DNA of 64,000 nt from Candidatus Rokuibacteriota bacterium (lineage in GTDB: Bacteria > Methylomirabilota > Methylomirabilia > Rokubacteriales > CSP1-6): assembly GCA_003221695.1 (NCBI GenBank), contig QHSX01000052.1, positions 24,629-88,628 on the forward strand, in the 5' to 3' direction. Shown in pieces: positions 17,705-28,642 of this stretch. The number at the start of each line of letters is the position of its first letter. Within the stretch, counting starts at the first letter, position 1. A program made the position numbers and the translations under genes. The notes beneath the pieces were generated by a model that was not told the origin of the DNA, did not search any database, and was given only the letters and a program-made list of their open reading frames with translations.

Positions 17705-18730
17705 ATGCCGACCCCGCGCATCACCGCCGTCGCGACCGCGACGCCGCCGCATCGCTTTGCGCAGGCCGAACTGCTGGCGCTCGCAGGGTACCGCGACGCG
17801 CGACGCCGCGGCTTTTTCAGCCGGAGCGAAATCGAGGGGCGCCACCTCTATATCGATCCCGCCACGTTCCGCCCTGACGAGAGCGTGGACGCGATGCAGG
17901 CGCGGTTTCGGCGCGGCGCGCTCGAGCTCGGCGAGGCGGCGGCGCGGCAGGCGCTCGGGAGCGCGGGCTGGGAGCCGCGTGACGTGGATTTCCTGGCGAC
18001 GACGACGTGCACCGGACGGCTCACCCCCAGTCTCGATGCCCATCTGATCGGTCGCCTCGGCTGCCGGGCCGACATCCAGCGGGTCCATGTGGGCGACACG
18101 GGCTGCGCCGCCGTGATGGTGGGCCTCCAGCAGGCCTCGAACTACCTCCGCGCGTTCCCCGGCCGGCGCGCGCTCGTGCTCTCCGCGGAGATCTGCTCGG
18201 CGGCCTACCTCCTCGACGACCGGCTCGAGAGCGCGGTGGCGCACGCGATCTTCGCGGACGGTGCGGCCGCGGTGGCGCTGGCGACGGAAGGCCCCGGGCC
18301 CGCGATCGTCGCCCACCGCACGCTCTTCCGCCCCGAGCACCTGGACGCAATGGGGTTCGAGTATCCGGGGGGGCGGCCGCGCGTCGTCCTGTCGAAGGAC
18401 ATCCGTAAGATCGGTGCCCAGATGATGGGCGACATGGCCGAGGTCCTCATGGCGACGCAGGGGCTCAAGCGCGAGCACATCCGCTACTGGGTGCTTCACT
18501 CGGCGGGCCGTCAGGTGATCGATCGCGCACGGACGCGCCTCGAGCTGAGCGAGGCCCAGGTGGCGCACGCACGCACGGTGCTGCGTCGCTACGGCAACAT
18601 GTCCTCGGCGACGATCCTCTTCGTGCTCGCGGAGACGCTTCGGCGCGAGTCGCCGGTGGACGGCGAGTGGGGGCTCATGATCGGGCTCGGTCCGGGCTTC
18701 GCCGCCGAGGGCGCGCTCCTTCGATGGTAG
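17705..18730 (+). CDS. Type III polyketide synthase (chalcone/stilbene synthase family)
   Basis: ITAVATATPPHRFAQAELL...DFLATTTCTGRLTPSLDAHLIGRLG...VHVGDTGCAAVMVGLQQASNYLRAFPGRRALVLSAEICS...VLHSAGRQVIDRARTRLEL...LRRYGNMSSATILFVL; Cys-His-Asn triad regions. Confidence 0.92.
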   Translation: MPTPRITAVATATPPHRFAQAELLALAGYRDARRRGFFSRSEIEGRHLYIDPATFRPDESVDAMQARFRRGALELGEAAARQALGSAGWEPRDVDFLATTTCTGRLTPSLDAHLIGRLGCRADIQRVHVGDTGCAAVMVGLQQASNYLRAFPGRRALVLSAEICSAAYLLDDRLESAVAHAIFADGAAAVALATEGPGPAIVAHRTLFRPEHLDAMGFEYPGGRPRVVLSKDIRKIGAQMMGDMAEVLMATQGLKREHIRYWVLHSAGRQVIDRARTRLELSEAQVAHARTVLRRYGNMSSATILFVLAETLRRESPVDGEWGLMIGLGPGFAAEGALLRW

Positions 18731-18743
18731 GGCGTGTGCGCAG

Positions 18744-19442
18744 ATGATGGAGCGGGTCGAGGGGAGGCTGGAGTTCCTCGACCGGCCGGTGGCGCTGGCC
18801 GACCGGGTCGCGTCCCTCGCGGACATCGACCGGCTCAACGCCTGGTTCGGCGGATACGCGCTCACGCTGCGCGAGGTCCGTCGCGTCGCCGCCGCGGCGG
18901 ACGCGCGCGACGTACTCGTCGCCGTGGACGTGGGCGGCGGCCACGCTGCGTTGGCCGTGCGCCTGGTCGAATGGGCACGCGCCGCGCGCCGGGAGATTCG
19001 CGTGATCGTGGTCGACCGGGACGCGGAGAGCCTCGCCCTCGCGCGGCACGCGTGCGCCGGGTATCCCGAGATCCGGCTCGTCCTCGCCGACGCGACGGCG
19101 CTGCCTGTCCGCGAGGGCGCCGCGGACGTCGTGGCAAGCGCGCTCACGCTGCACCACCTCGAGCCCGACGCGGTCGTGGCCAGCCTGCGGGAGATGGCGG
19201 CGGCGGCGCGGCGCGGTGTCATCGTGAACGACCTCCTCCGTACGCGCCTGGCGCTCGGGCTGGTGTGGCTCGCGACGCGGCTCCTCCGATGCCACCCGAT
19301 CTCGCGCCACGACGGCCCACTCTCCGTGCGGCGCGCGTACTCGGCGGCCGAGCTCACCGCGCTCGCACAGAAGGCCGGGATCACGACGCTCAGGGTCCGC
19401 GCCCATCCGATCTACGGCAGGCTCATCGCGGTGACGGCGTGA
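18744..19442 (+). CDS. Class I SAM-dependent methyltransferase
   Basis: VLVAVDVGGGHAALAVRLVEWA...IRVIVVDRDAESLALARHACAGYPEIRLVLADATALPVREGAADVVASALTLHHL. Confidence 0.88.
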   Translation: MMERVEGRLEFLDRPVALADRVASLADIDRLNAWFGGYALTLREVRRVAAAADARDVLVAVDVGGGHAALAVRLVEWARAARREIRVIVVDRDAESLALARHACAGYPEIRLVLADATALPVREGAADVVASALTLHHLEPDAVVASLREMAAAARRGVIVNDLLRTRLALGLVWLATRLLRCHPISRHDGPLSVRRAYSAAELTALAQKAGITTLRVRAHPIYGRLIAVTA

Positions 19443-20638
19443 CGGCCCGGGCGGCCGACGTCATCGTCGTCGGCGCGGGGCCGGGGGGCGCCGCGACGGC
19501 CATCCTGCTCGCCGAGCACGGCCTGACGGTGCAACTCCTCGACCGCGCGCGCTTTCCCCGCCCGAAGATCTGCGGCGAGTACCTGAGCCCGGAGGCGCCA
19601 CGGGTGCTCGACCGCCTGGGCGTGCTGAAAACGGTGGATGGGTTGGCCACGCCGCTCGCCGGCATGCGGATCATCGCGCCCGACGGCACGGTCGTCAGCG
19701 GGGAATACCGGGCGGTCGGCGACTGGCGGCCGTACCGCGAGCACGCGATGGCGATCGAGCGCGCGCTCCTTGACGAGGCACTCGTCGAGCGCGTCCGGGC
19801 GCTCCCGATCGAGTTCCGCGAGCAGACGCGGGTCAGCGACGTCCTCGTGGAGCGCGGGCAGGCGGTGGGCGTCGAGGCCCTCGATCGCGACGGCCGCGTC
19901 GCGCGACTCTCCGCGACGCTCGTGATCGCCGCCGACGGCCGCACATCCGTCGTCGCCCAGCGTCTCGGGCTCCGGCGCGCGCATCGGCTCAAGCGCATGG
20001 CGCTCGTGACCTACGTGTCGGGCCTCGAGGGGTGCCGCGACTACGGCGAGGTCTTCGTCGACCCCCCCGACTATGCGATCCTCAATCCAGTCGCGGCCGA
20101 CCGGGCGAACCTCTCCGTCGTCGTGCCGCTCGACCACGCGGCGCCGTGGAGCGGGCGTCTCGAGACCTTCTTCACGGCGCGGATCCGGCACCTCCCGCAC
20201 CTTGCCCGCCGGCTCGCCGGCGCTCGGATCGTCGCGCCGGTGAGCGCGATGGGCCCCCTCGCCTACGAGGTGGGCACGCCGCGCGTGGGCGGCGTGCTCC
20301 TCGTCGGCGACGCCGCGGGATTCTTCGACCCGTTCACGGGGGAGGGCATCTACGCCGCGCTCCGCAGCGCCGAGCTCGCGGTCGAGACGGCGGTCGGGGC
20401 GCTACGCACTGGTGACTGCTCGCGGCGAGCGCTCGCCGACTACGGTCGCGCGCGGCGCCGGGTCTTCGGCGCCAAGGCCCGCGTCACGCGCGCGCTCCAG
20501 TTCGTCATCTCGCACCGGGGGCTCGCGAACCTCACCGCCCGGGTCCTCGCGCGGCGACCCGGCCGCCTGGATGTCCTCCTCGGGGTGATCGGCGACTTCG
20601 TCCCGCCGAAGGCACTCGTGACGCGCCACGTGCGCTAG
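19439..20638 (+). CDS. FAD-dependent oxidoreductase (geranylgeranyl reductase/monooxygenase-like)
   Basis: ADVIVVGAGPGGAATAILLAEHGLTVQLLDRARFPRPKICGEYLSPEA...GGVLLVGDAAGFFDPFTGEGIYAALRSAELA. Confidence 0.9.
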   Translation: MTARAADVIVVGAGPGGAATAILLAEHGLTVQLLDRARFPRPKICGEYLSPEAPRVLDRLGVLKTVDGLATPLAGMRIIAPDGTVVSGEYRAVGDWRPYREHAMAIERALLDEALVERVRALPIEFREQTRVSDVLVERGQAVGVEALDRDGRVARLSATLVIAADGRTSVVAQRLGLRRAHRLKRMALVTYVSGLEGCRDYGEVFVDPPDYAILNPVAADRANLSVVVPLDHAAPWSGRLETFFTARIRHLPHLARRLAGARIVAPVSAMGPLAYEVGTPRVGGVLLVGDAAGFFDPFTGEGIYAALRSAELAVETAVGALRTGDCSRRALADYGRARRRVFGAKARVTRALQFVISHRGLANLTARVLARRPGRLDVLLGVIGDFVPPKALVTRHVR

Positions 20639-20662
20639 AATCCCTGCCCGGGAGGGCGAGGG

Positions 20663-21328
20663 ATGGCGAGTCGATCGGACAACCTGCCGCGCCGCTTCGC
20701 GCGGATCTACACCGCCGTAATCACGGACGTCATGGACGAGCTCGGGCTCCAGCGCCAGACGCTGCCCTGGGCGATCCAGCCCCTCAGTGCCGACATGCGG
20801 CTAGCGGGCTATGCCTTCACCGCGCGCGGGCGGCCCTACCGCGGCACGCCGCGCGACCGCGACGCGACGCTCCGCCTCTTCCTCCGGATGCTCGGCGCGG
20901 TCCCCGCCGACTCGGTCCTGGTGCTCGCCTCCGGCGACAACGTCGCGGCCCACTTCGGTGAGCTCTCCGCGACGTGGTTCCGCTCGCGCCGGATCCGCGG
21001 CGCCGTGATCGACGGCGCCACGCGCGACGCCGCGCCCATCGCGCGCCTCCGCTTCCCGACGTTCGTCCGCTACCGCACGCCGCAGGACTCGGTCCCCCGC
21101 TGGCGGGTTCGTGACTGGGGGCAGCCCCTGACGATCGGCGGTGTGCGCGTCGCGCTCGGCGACATCGTCGTCGGCGACTGGGACGGGGTCGTGGTCGTCC
21201 CGCGCCGCGTCGCCCACGAGGTGCTCGTGCGCTGCGAGAGGCTCGTCGGGACCGAGAACCGGGTGCGCGCCGCGGTGCGACGGGGGATGACGCCGCTTGA
21301 GGCGTACGAGAAGTTCGGCGCGTTTTAG
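20663..21328 (+). CDS. RraA family protein (HMG aldolase-like)
   Basis: YTAVITDVMDELGLQRQTLPWAIQPLS...AGYAFTARGRP...ASGDNVAAHFGELSATWFRSRRIRGAVIDGATRDAAPI...DIVVGDWDGVVVVPRRVAHEVL. Confidence 0.88.
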   Translation: MASRSDNLPRRFARIYTAVITDVMDELGLQRQTLPWAIQPLSADMRLAGYAFTARGRPYRGTPRDRDATLRLFLRMLGAVPADSVLVLASGDNVAAHFGELSATWFRSRRIRGAVIDGATRDAAPIARLRFPTFVRYRTPQDSVPRWRVRDWGQPLTIGGVRVALGDIVVGDWDGVVVVPRRVAHEVLVRCERLVGTENRVRAAVRRGMTPLEAYEKFGAF

Positions 21329-22743
21329 CGGCGCCGCGGCGTGTTCCCCGCGGGAGCGCGCCGGACCGGCTCCTCGCGAGTGCCGATCTCAGGCAGCCCT
21401 GCTTCGCGGAGCGGCTGCGTGATGTGGTCGCGGATCCACTTCGCGTCCCACCACTCGATCGGCGTCACCGATACCCCGTGGATCAGCACCTCGAAGTGGA
21501 GGTGGTCGCCCATCGCGAGTCCCGTCGCGCCCGTGCGCCCGAGCTCCTGGCCCGTCGTCACCGTGTCGCCCACCTTGACCTCGATGGACGAGAGGTGGGC
21601 GTAGAGGGTCTGGAGCCCCAGACCGTGGTCGACGATCACGGCATTGCCGTAGATCGTGAGGGGCTCGGCGAAGACCACGACGCCACGGTTCGCGGCCGGC
21701 ACGGACGACTGCCTGGTCGAGGCCAGGTCGTAACCGTAGTGTACCTGCGTGTCGATCTCGCGGCCGCGGTAGCGGTAGCTGCGCCTCTCGGCGAAGTTCG
21801 CGAAGACCTTCGTCTTACGCGGCTGAACGAGCGGCCCGTCCCAGAGCGGCGCGTCGGCGGTCGTCGCGCCGATTCGGCGCTTCGTCTCCTCCGCCTCCCG
21901 CCTGAGGTCGCGATTGATGACCAGGAAGCCGTCGACGAGGGACTGCGACGGCGAGCGCTGTGGAAGCAGCTCCGGCACCTTCGCCTGGAGGAACGTGTCC
22001 TTGATCTCGATCGTGTCACGCGGGAAGCGACGCGGCCGGAGCTCCGACGGGATCCCCCGTGAGGCCACGTTGCCGGCTTCGTCCTCCGCGGTAATCGCGA
22101 GCGGCACGCCGCGCGTCGTGTCCCAGGGCAGGGCGATCAGTGCGACACGCGCCCCGCGCTCGGGCGGACCCCACGCGAAGCTCGGCTCGGCGAGCTTGCC
22201 CGCGCTCACCGTCGCCCGTGAGGCGCCGGTCACGCGGAACGCGACGAGCCCGCTGCCACCCGACGCGACGTACCTCGTCGCGCCGAGGAGCTCGACCTTG
22301 GGCGGCGTGAGGTCCACCGTGACCGGGTAGCTCGCCACCGGGCGGTCGCGCCGACGGAGCGGCCGCCAGAAGTCGTCCCGCGTCCACACCTCGAGCCTCG
22401 CGTCACCCTCGCGGAGACCGAGCCTCGCGCTCTCGAGCAGGACGGGAATCTCGACGCGGCGCCCGAGCGCACCCTCCTGCTTGGCGACGACCGCCGAGTT
22501 GGCGCCCTGGACGGCGCGGATTTCGGCGTGCGCGACGTTGCCACGGGCGGCCTCCAGGGTGAACACGAGCGCCGTCCGCGCTCCCACGAAGCGCGGCGGC
22601 GGGGTGAGGGACACGACGCCCCGGACCGACTGGCGCCAGCCGAGATACGACACGGAGCCGACGACGGCGAGGAGCACGAGGAGGATGATCACGGACCAGA
22701 TCTTCGCGCGAGACCGCCTCGGCACGAGAACCGATGATACCAT
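21325..22743 (-). CDS. M23 family metallopeptidase, membrane anchored
   Basis: SRAKIWSVIILLVLLAVVGSVSYLGW TM helix; C-terminal HYGYDLASTRQSSVPAANRGVVVFAEPLTIYGNAVIVDHGLGLQTLYAHLSSIEVKVGDTVTTGQELGRTGATGLAMGDHLHFEVLIHG. Confidence 0.92.
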   Translation of the reverse strand: MVSSVLVPRRSRAKIWSVIILLVLLAVVGSVSYLGWRQSVRGVVSLTPPPRFVGARTALVFTLEAARGNVAHAEIRAVQGANSAVVAKQEGALGRRVEIPVLLESARLGLREGDARLEVWTRDDFWRPLRRRDRPVASYPVTVDLTPPKVELLGATRYVASGGSGLVAFRVTGASRATVSAGKLAEPSFAWGPPERGARVALIALPWDTTRGVPLAITAEDEAGNVASRGIPSELRPRRFPRDTIEIKDTFLQAKVPELLPQRSPSQSLVDGFLVINRDLRREAEETKRRIGATTADAPLWDGPLVQPRKTKVFANFAERRSYRYRGREIDTQVHYGYDLASTRQSSVPAANRGVVVFAEPLTIYGNAVIVDHGLGLQTLYAHLSSIEVKVGDTVTTGQELGRTGATGLAMGDHLHFEVLIHGVSVTPIEWWDAKWIRDHITQPLREAGLPEIGTREEPVRRAPAGNTPRRR

Positions 22744-22808
22744 GCGGCCCACCCTCGCGGCCGGCCGCTTGCTTGACACCCGCTGCGACCTCTCGCTAGC
22801 ATGACGCG

Positions 22809-24680
<1,872 letters not shown>

Positions 24681-26366
24681 GTGACGATGCGGCTCACGGC
24701 GGTGACGTTCCTGCCGGCGCTCGGCGCCCTCGTCCTGCTCCTGGTGCCGCGGCGCGCCGCCTCGGTCTTCAAGCTCGGTGGGCTCGTGGTCACGCTCGTG
24801 ACGCTCCTTGCCGCGGTGCCGCTCTACGTCGGCTTCGACGATCGCGTCGCCGACGTCCAGTTCGAGGAGGTCCGCCCCTGGATGCCGGGCGTCGGGATCT
24901 CGTACCACCTCGGCGTCGACGGCATCAGCCTCCTGCTCGTGCTCCTCACGACGTTCCTCATGCCGGTGGCACTCGCGTCTGCGTGGCACGCGATCGAGGA
25001 CCGGTGGAAGGAATTCGTGGTCACGATGCTGATCCTCGAGACGGGGATGGTCGGCGTGTTCGTCAGCCTCGACCTCTTCCTCTTCTACGTCTTCTGGGAG
25101 GCGATGCTGATCCCGATGTACTTCATCATCGGGGTGTGGGGCGGCACCAAACGCGTGTACGCGGCGATCAAGTTCGTCCTGTACACGATGGTCGGCTCCG
25201 TCCTGATGCTCGTCGCGATTCTGGCGCTCTACGCGCAGCACGGTGCGGCGACCGGCACCTACACCTTCGACCTCCCGGTGCTCACGCGCTGGGTGCTCCC
25301 GCCGGGGCTCGCGCAAGAGCTCATGTTCCTCGCCTTCGCGCTCGCGTTCGCGATCAAGGTGCCGCTCTTCCCGTTCCACACGTGGCTACCGGACGCACAC
25401 GTGGAAGCGCCGACGGCGGGTAGCGTGATCCTGGCGGGCGTCTTGCTGAAGATGGGGACCTACGGCTTCCTGCGCTTCTGCCTGCCGCTGTTTCCCGACG
25501 CGAGCCTCGTGTTCGGTCCCCTCGTGGTCGCGCTCGCGGTGATCGGGATCGTCTACGGCGCGTGGGTGTCGACCGTGCAGCCGGACATGAAGAAGCTCGT
25601 CGCGTACTCGAGCGTGAGCCACCTCGGCTTCGTGATCCTCGGCATCTTCACCCTCACCCCGCAGGGGCTCGTGGGCGGCGTCCTCCAGATGGTGAACCAC
25701 GGGCTGAGCACGGGTGCCCTGTTTCTCCTGGTCGGTATGGTGTACGAGCGCCGGCACACGCGTCTGATCGCCGACTTCGGTGGCCTCTGGAGCGTGGCGC
25801 CCGCCTTCTCGTCGCTGTTCCTGGTCGTCGCGCTCTCGTCACTCGGCCTGCCGGGGCTGAACGGTTTCGTGGGCGAGTTCCTCATCCTGGTCGGGGCGTT
25901 CCAGACGAATCCGTGGGTCGCCGCCCTCGCCACATCGGGAGTCATTTTCGCGGCGGTCTACCTACTCTGGCTGTGTCAGCGGGTGATCTTCGGCGCAGTC
26001 ACGCATGAGGCGAACCGCGGTCTGCGTGACCTCTCACCCCGCGAGTGGACCCTGCTCGTGCCCGTCGTGGTCTTGATCGTCTGGATCGGCGTGTACCCGT
26101 CGGCGTTGACCGGCAAGACCGAGGCGACGATCGAGGCGCTGCTCGCGCAGGTGCAGTCGAAGGCGAACGCCCAGCGCGTCTCCGTCGGGCCACCCCCGGT
26201 CGCGCCGGCCGTGCGGCCCCTGAATGGAATGCGCGACGACATGTGGACGGCGGCCGGGTCGCGCCTCGTCTCAGGCCACCCACCGACTCACTCAGGCTCG
26301 CCTCGGGCGTCGGACGCCCTGCGGCTTCGCACCACCACACCGGCCCCGCGGACCCCGCTACCATGA
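24681..26366 (+). CDS. nuoM: NADH-quinone oxidoreductase subunit M, C-terminus reading into type B repeat
   Basis: YHLGVDGISLLLVLLTTFLMPVALAS...FVFYVFWEAMLIPMYFIIG...YSSVSHLGFVILGIFTL; the tail ...[29 protein letters not shown] matches repeat-encoded peptide before glpK. Confidence 0.94.
   Translation: MTMRLTAVTFLPALGALVLLLVPRRAASVFKLGGLVVTLVTLLAAVPLYVGFDDRVADVQFEEVRPWMPGVGISYHLGVDGISLLLVLLTTFLMPVALASAWHAIEDRWKEFVVTMLILETGMVGVFVSLDLFLFYVFWEAMLIPMYFIIGVWGGTKRVYAAIKFVLYTMVGSVLMLVAILALYAQHGAATGTYTFDLPVLTRWVLPPGLAQELMFLAFALAFAIKVPLFPFHTWLPDAHVEAPTAGSVILAGVLLKMGTYGFLRFCLPLFPDASLVFGPLVVALAVIGIVYGAWVSTVQPDMKKLVAYSSVSHLGFVILGIFTLTPQGLVGGVLQMVNHGLSTGALFLLVGMVYERRHTRLIADFGGLWSVAPAFSSLFLVVALSSLGLPGLNGFVGEFLILVGAFQTNPWVAALATSGVIFAAVYLLWLCQRVIFGAVTHEANRGLRDLSPREWTLLVPVVVLIVWIGVYPSALTGKTEATIEALLAQVQSKANAQRVSVGPPPVAPAVRPLNGMRDDMWTAAGSRLVSGHPPTHSGSPRASDALRLRTTTPAPRTPLP
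26283..26335 (+). repeat. Type B dispersed repeat copy, in frame at the nuoM 3' end
   Basis: ccgactcactcaggctcgcctcgggcgtcggacgccctgcggcttcgca is nearly identical to the two copies upstream of glpK. Confidence 0.8.
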
Positions 26367-27817
26367 CCGACCTCGTCATGCCCCCGGTCCTGCTCGGGCC
26401 GCTCCTGCCTACGCTGCTCGTGCTGGGGGCCGGCGCCCTCGTGCTACTCCTCGACCTCTCGCCGCGCCCCCAGGGCAAGGAGGTCCTCGGAGCGGTCGCG
26501 CTCGCGGGCATCGTGGGCGCGCTCCTCGCGACGCTCGCGCGCTGGGGCAAGTCCGGTCGCGCGTTCCACGACATGGTCGTCCTCGACAATTTCGCCCTGT
26601 TCGTGAACGTCGTGATCTGCTATGCGGCCGCGCTGAGCCTGCTCCTCTCGGTGGACTACGTCCGGCGGAGCCGCGCGGAGTCGGGCGAGTACTACGCCCT
26701 CGTGCTCTTCACCACGGCCGGGATGATGCTCCTCGCGGCCGCGGGCGATCTCGTCGTCCTGTTCCTGGCGCTCGAGCTCATGTCGCTGTCGCTCTACGTC
26801 CTCGCGGGGCTCTTCACGCAGGCCCTTGCGTCGAGCGAGGCGTCGATGAAGTACTTCATTCTCGGCGCCTTCGCCTCGTCGTTCATGCTCTACGGCATCG
26901 CCCTGACGTACGGAGCGACGGGAACGACGAACCTCGACCGGATCGCCGCGGCCGTCGCCGGGCGGAGCCACGACCCGCTCTTCGTGATCGGGATGGGCCT
27001 CCTGCTGGTCGGCTTCGGCTTCAAGACCTCGTCGGTGCCGTTCCACATGTGGGTGCCCGACGTCTACCAGGGAGCACCGACCTGCGTGACGGCTCTCATC
27101 GCGACCGGGTCCAAGGCGGCGGCGTTCGGCGCCCTGATCCGGGTCCTGACCGTGGCCCTCCGCGGCGCGCAACCCGACTGGACCGCGCTGCTCTGGATCG
27201 TCGCCGTGCTGACGATGACCGTCGGCAACGTCGCCGCGATTGCGCAGTCCAACCTGAAGCGGATGCTCGCCTACTCGTCGATCGCCCACGCGGGGTATAT
27301 GCTCGTCGGGCTGGTCGCCGGCGGAATGTCGGGCGGGGGCAGCGTCCTCTTCTACCTCTTGACGTACACCTTCACGACCGCCGGCGCCTTCGGCGTCGTG
27401 ACCCTCTGCGAGCGCGCACGCGCCGAGGCGGTGGAGGTCGGTGATTACGCGGGGCTGGCCGAGCGCCATCCGGTCCTCGCCGCGGCGCTCGCCCTCTTCC
27501 TGCTGTCGCTGATCGGCGTCCCCCCGCTCGCCGGCTTCGTGGGCAAGTTCTACGTCTTCGGCGCCGCGGTGCGGGCGGGGTACCTCTGGCTGACCGTCGT
27601 CGCCGTCCTCAACTCCGCCCTCGCCGCCTATTACTACCTGCGGGTCGTCGTCTACATGTACATGCGCCAGCCCGAGGGGGCGCCGGTGACGTACGCGCCC
27701 TCGCTCGCGGGCGCCCTCGCGCTGGTCGTCGCACTGGTCGGCATCGTGGCGCTGGGCGTGGTCCCTGCGCCTTTCGTCGACCTGGCGCAGGCCGCCGTCG
27801 CCCCGCTCGTCCGTTAG
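26363..27817 (+). CDS. nuoN: NADH-quinone oxidoreductase subunit N
   Basis: MTDLVMPPVLLGPLLPTLLVLGAGALVLLLDLS...LFLALELMSLSLYVLAGLF...KYFILGAFASSFMLYGIALTYGATGTTNL...MLAYSSIAHAGYMLVGL; ATGA overlap with nuoM. Confidence 0.95.
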   Translation: MTDLVMPPVLLGPLLPTLLVLGAGALVLLLDLSPRPQGKEVLGAVALAGIVGALLATLARWGKSGRAFHDMVVLDNFALFVNVVICYAAALSLLLSVDYVRRSRAESGEYYALVLFTTAGMMLLAAAGDLVVLFLALELMSLSLYVLAGLFTQALASSEASMKYFILGAFASSFMLYGIALTYGATGTTNLDRIAAAVAGRSHDPLFVIGMGLLLVGFGFKTSSVPFHMWVPDVYQGAPTCVTALIATGSKAAAFGALIRVLTVALRGAQPDWTALLWIVAVLTMTVGNVAAIAQSNLKRMLAYSSIAHAGYMLVGLVAGGMSGGGSVLFYLLTYTFTTAGAFGVVTLCERARAEAVEVGDYAGLAERHPVLAAALALFLLSLIGVPPLAGFVGKFYVFGAAVRAGYLWLTVVAVLNSALAAYYYLRVVVYMYMRQPEGAPVTYAPSLAGALALVVALVGIVALGVVPAPFVDLAQAAVAPLVR

Positions 27818-27826
27818 CGCCGCGGC

Positions 27827-28642
27827 ATGGATCCGCGGGTCGGAGCCCCGCGCGCCGCGTCGTTCAGGCTGCCCCATAACGGCTGGCTCTTTGACCTCGA
27901 CGGCACCGTCTACCGCGGCGAGACGCCCATTCCGGGCGCCGCCGAGACCATCGCCGCGCTCCGCACGGCCGGGCGGCGGGTCGCGTTCCTCTCCAACAAG
28001 CCACTCGCGACGCGCGCCGACTACGCGGCGAAATTGACGCGCCTCGGGATCCCCACCGTCGCGGACGACGTGATCAGCTCGTCGCTCGTGCTCGCCCGCC
28101 ACCTGCGCCGCCTCGATGCCGGCGCGCCGGTCTTCGTGATCGGCGAGCCGCCGCTCGTCGCGGAGCTCTCCGCCCACGGCTTCGAAGCCCGCACGGACGC
28201 GCGCGTCCGCTGGGTCGTGATCGCCTTCGACCGCACCTTCGACTACGCGAAGCTGAACACGGCGCTGCAGGCGGTGCGGGGTGGCGCGCGGCTCATCGCC
28301 ACCAATCCCGACCGGACGTGTCCGACCGAGACGGGTGAGATCCCGGATTGCGCGGGCATGATCGCGGCGGTCGAGGCGGTGACGGGCGTCCCCGTCGAGG
28401 TGATCGTCGGCAAGCCGTCGCCGCTCATGCTCGAGATGGCGCTCGAGCGGCTCGGCCTGCCAGCACGCGAGTGCGCGGTGGTCGGCGACCGGATCGAGAC
28501 GGACGTGGTCATGGGCAAGCGTCTGGGGCTCGCCACCGTCCTCGTGCTCAGCGGGGTCACGCGCGCCGACGACCCGCGCATCGCAGAGGTCGCCCCCGAC
28601 GCCGTGCTAGGATCGATTGGGGAGCTTGTTCAGACTATATGA
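27827..28642 (+). CDS. HAD-IIA (NagD-like) phosphatase
   Basis: GWLFDLDGTVYRGETPIPGAAETIAALRTAGRRVAFLSNKPLATR...LIATNPDRTCP...GKPSPLMLEMALERLGLPARECAVVGDRIETDVVMGKRLG. Confidence 0.92.
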   Translation: MDPRVGAPRAASFRLPHNGWLFDLDGTVYRGETPIPGAAETIAALRTAGRRVAFLSNKPLATRADYAAKLTRLGIPTVADDVISSSLVLARHLRRLDAGAPVFVIGEPPLVAELSAHGFEARTDARVRWVVIAFDRTFDYAKLNTALQAVRGGARLIATNPDRTCPTETGEIPDCAGMIAAVEAVTGVPVEVIVGKPSPLMLEMALERLGLPARECAVVGDRIETDVVMGKRLGLATVLVLSGVTRADDPRIAEVAPDAVLGSIGELVQTI

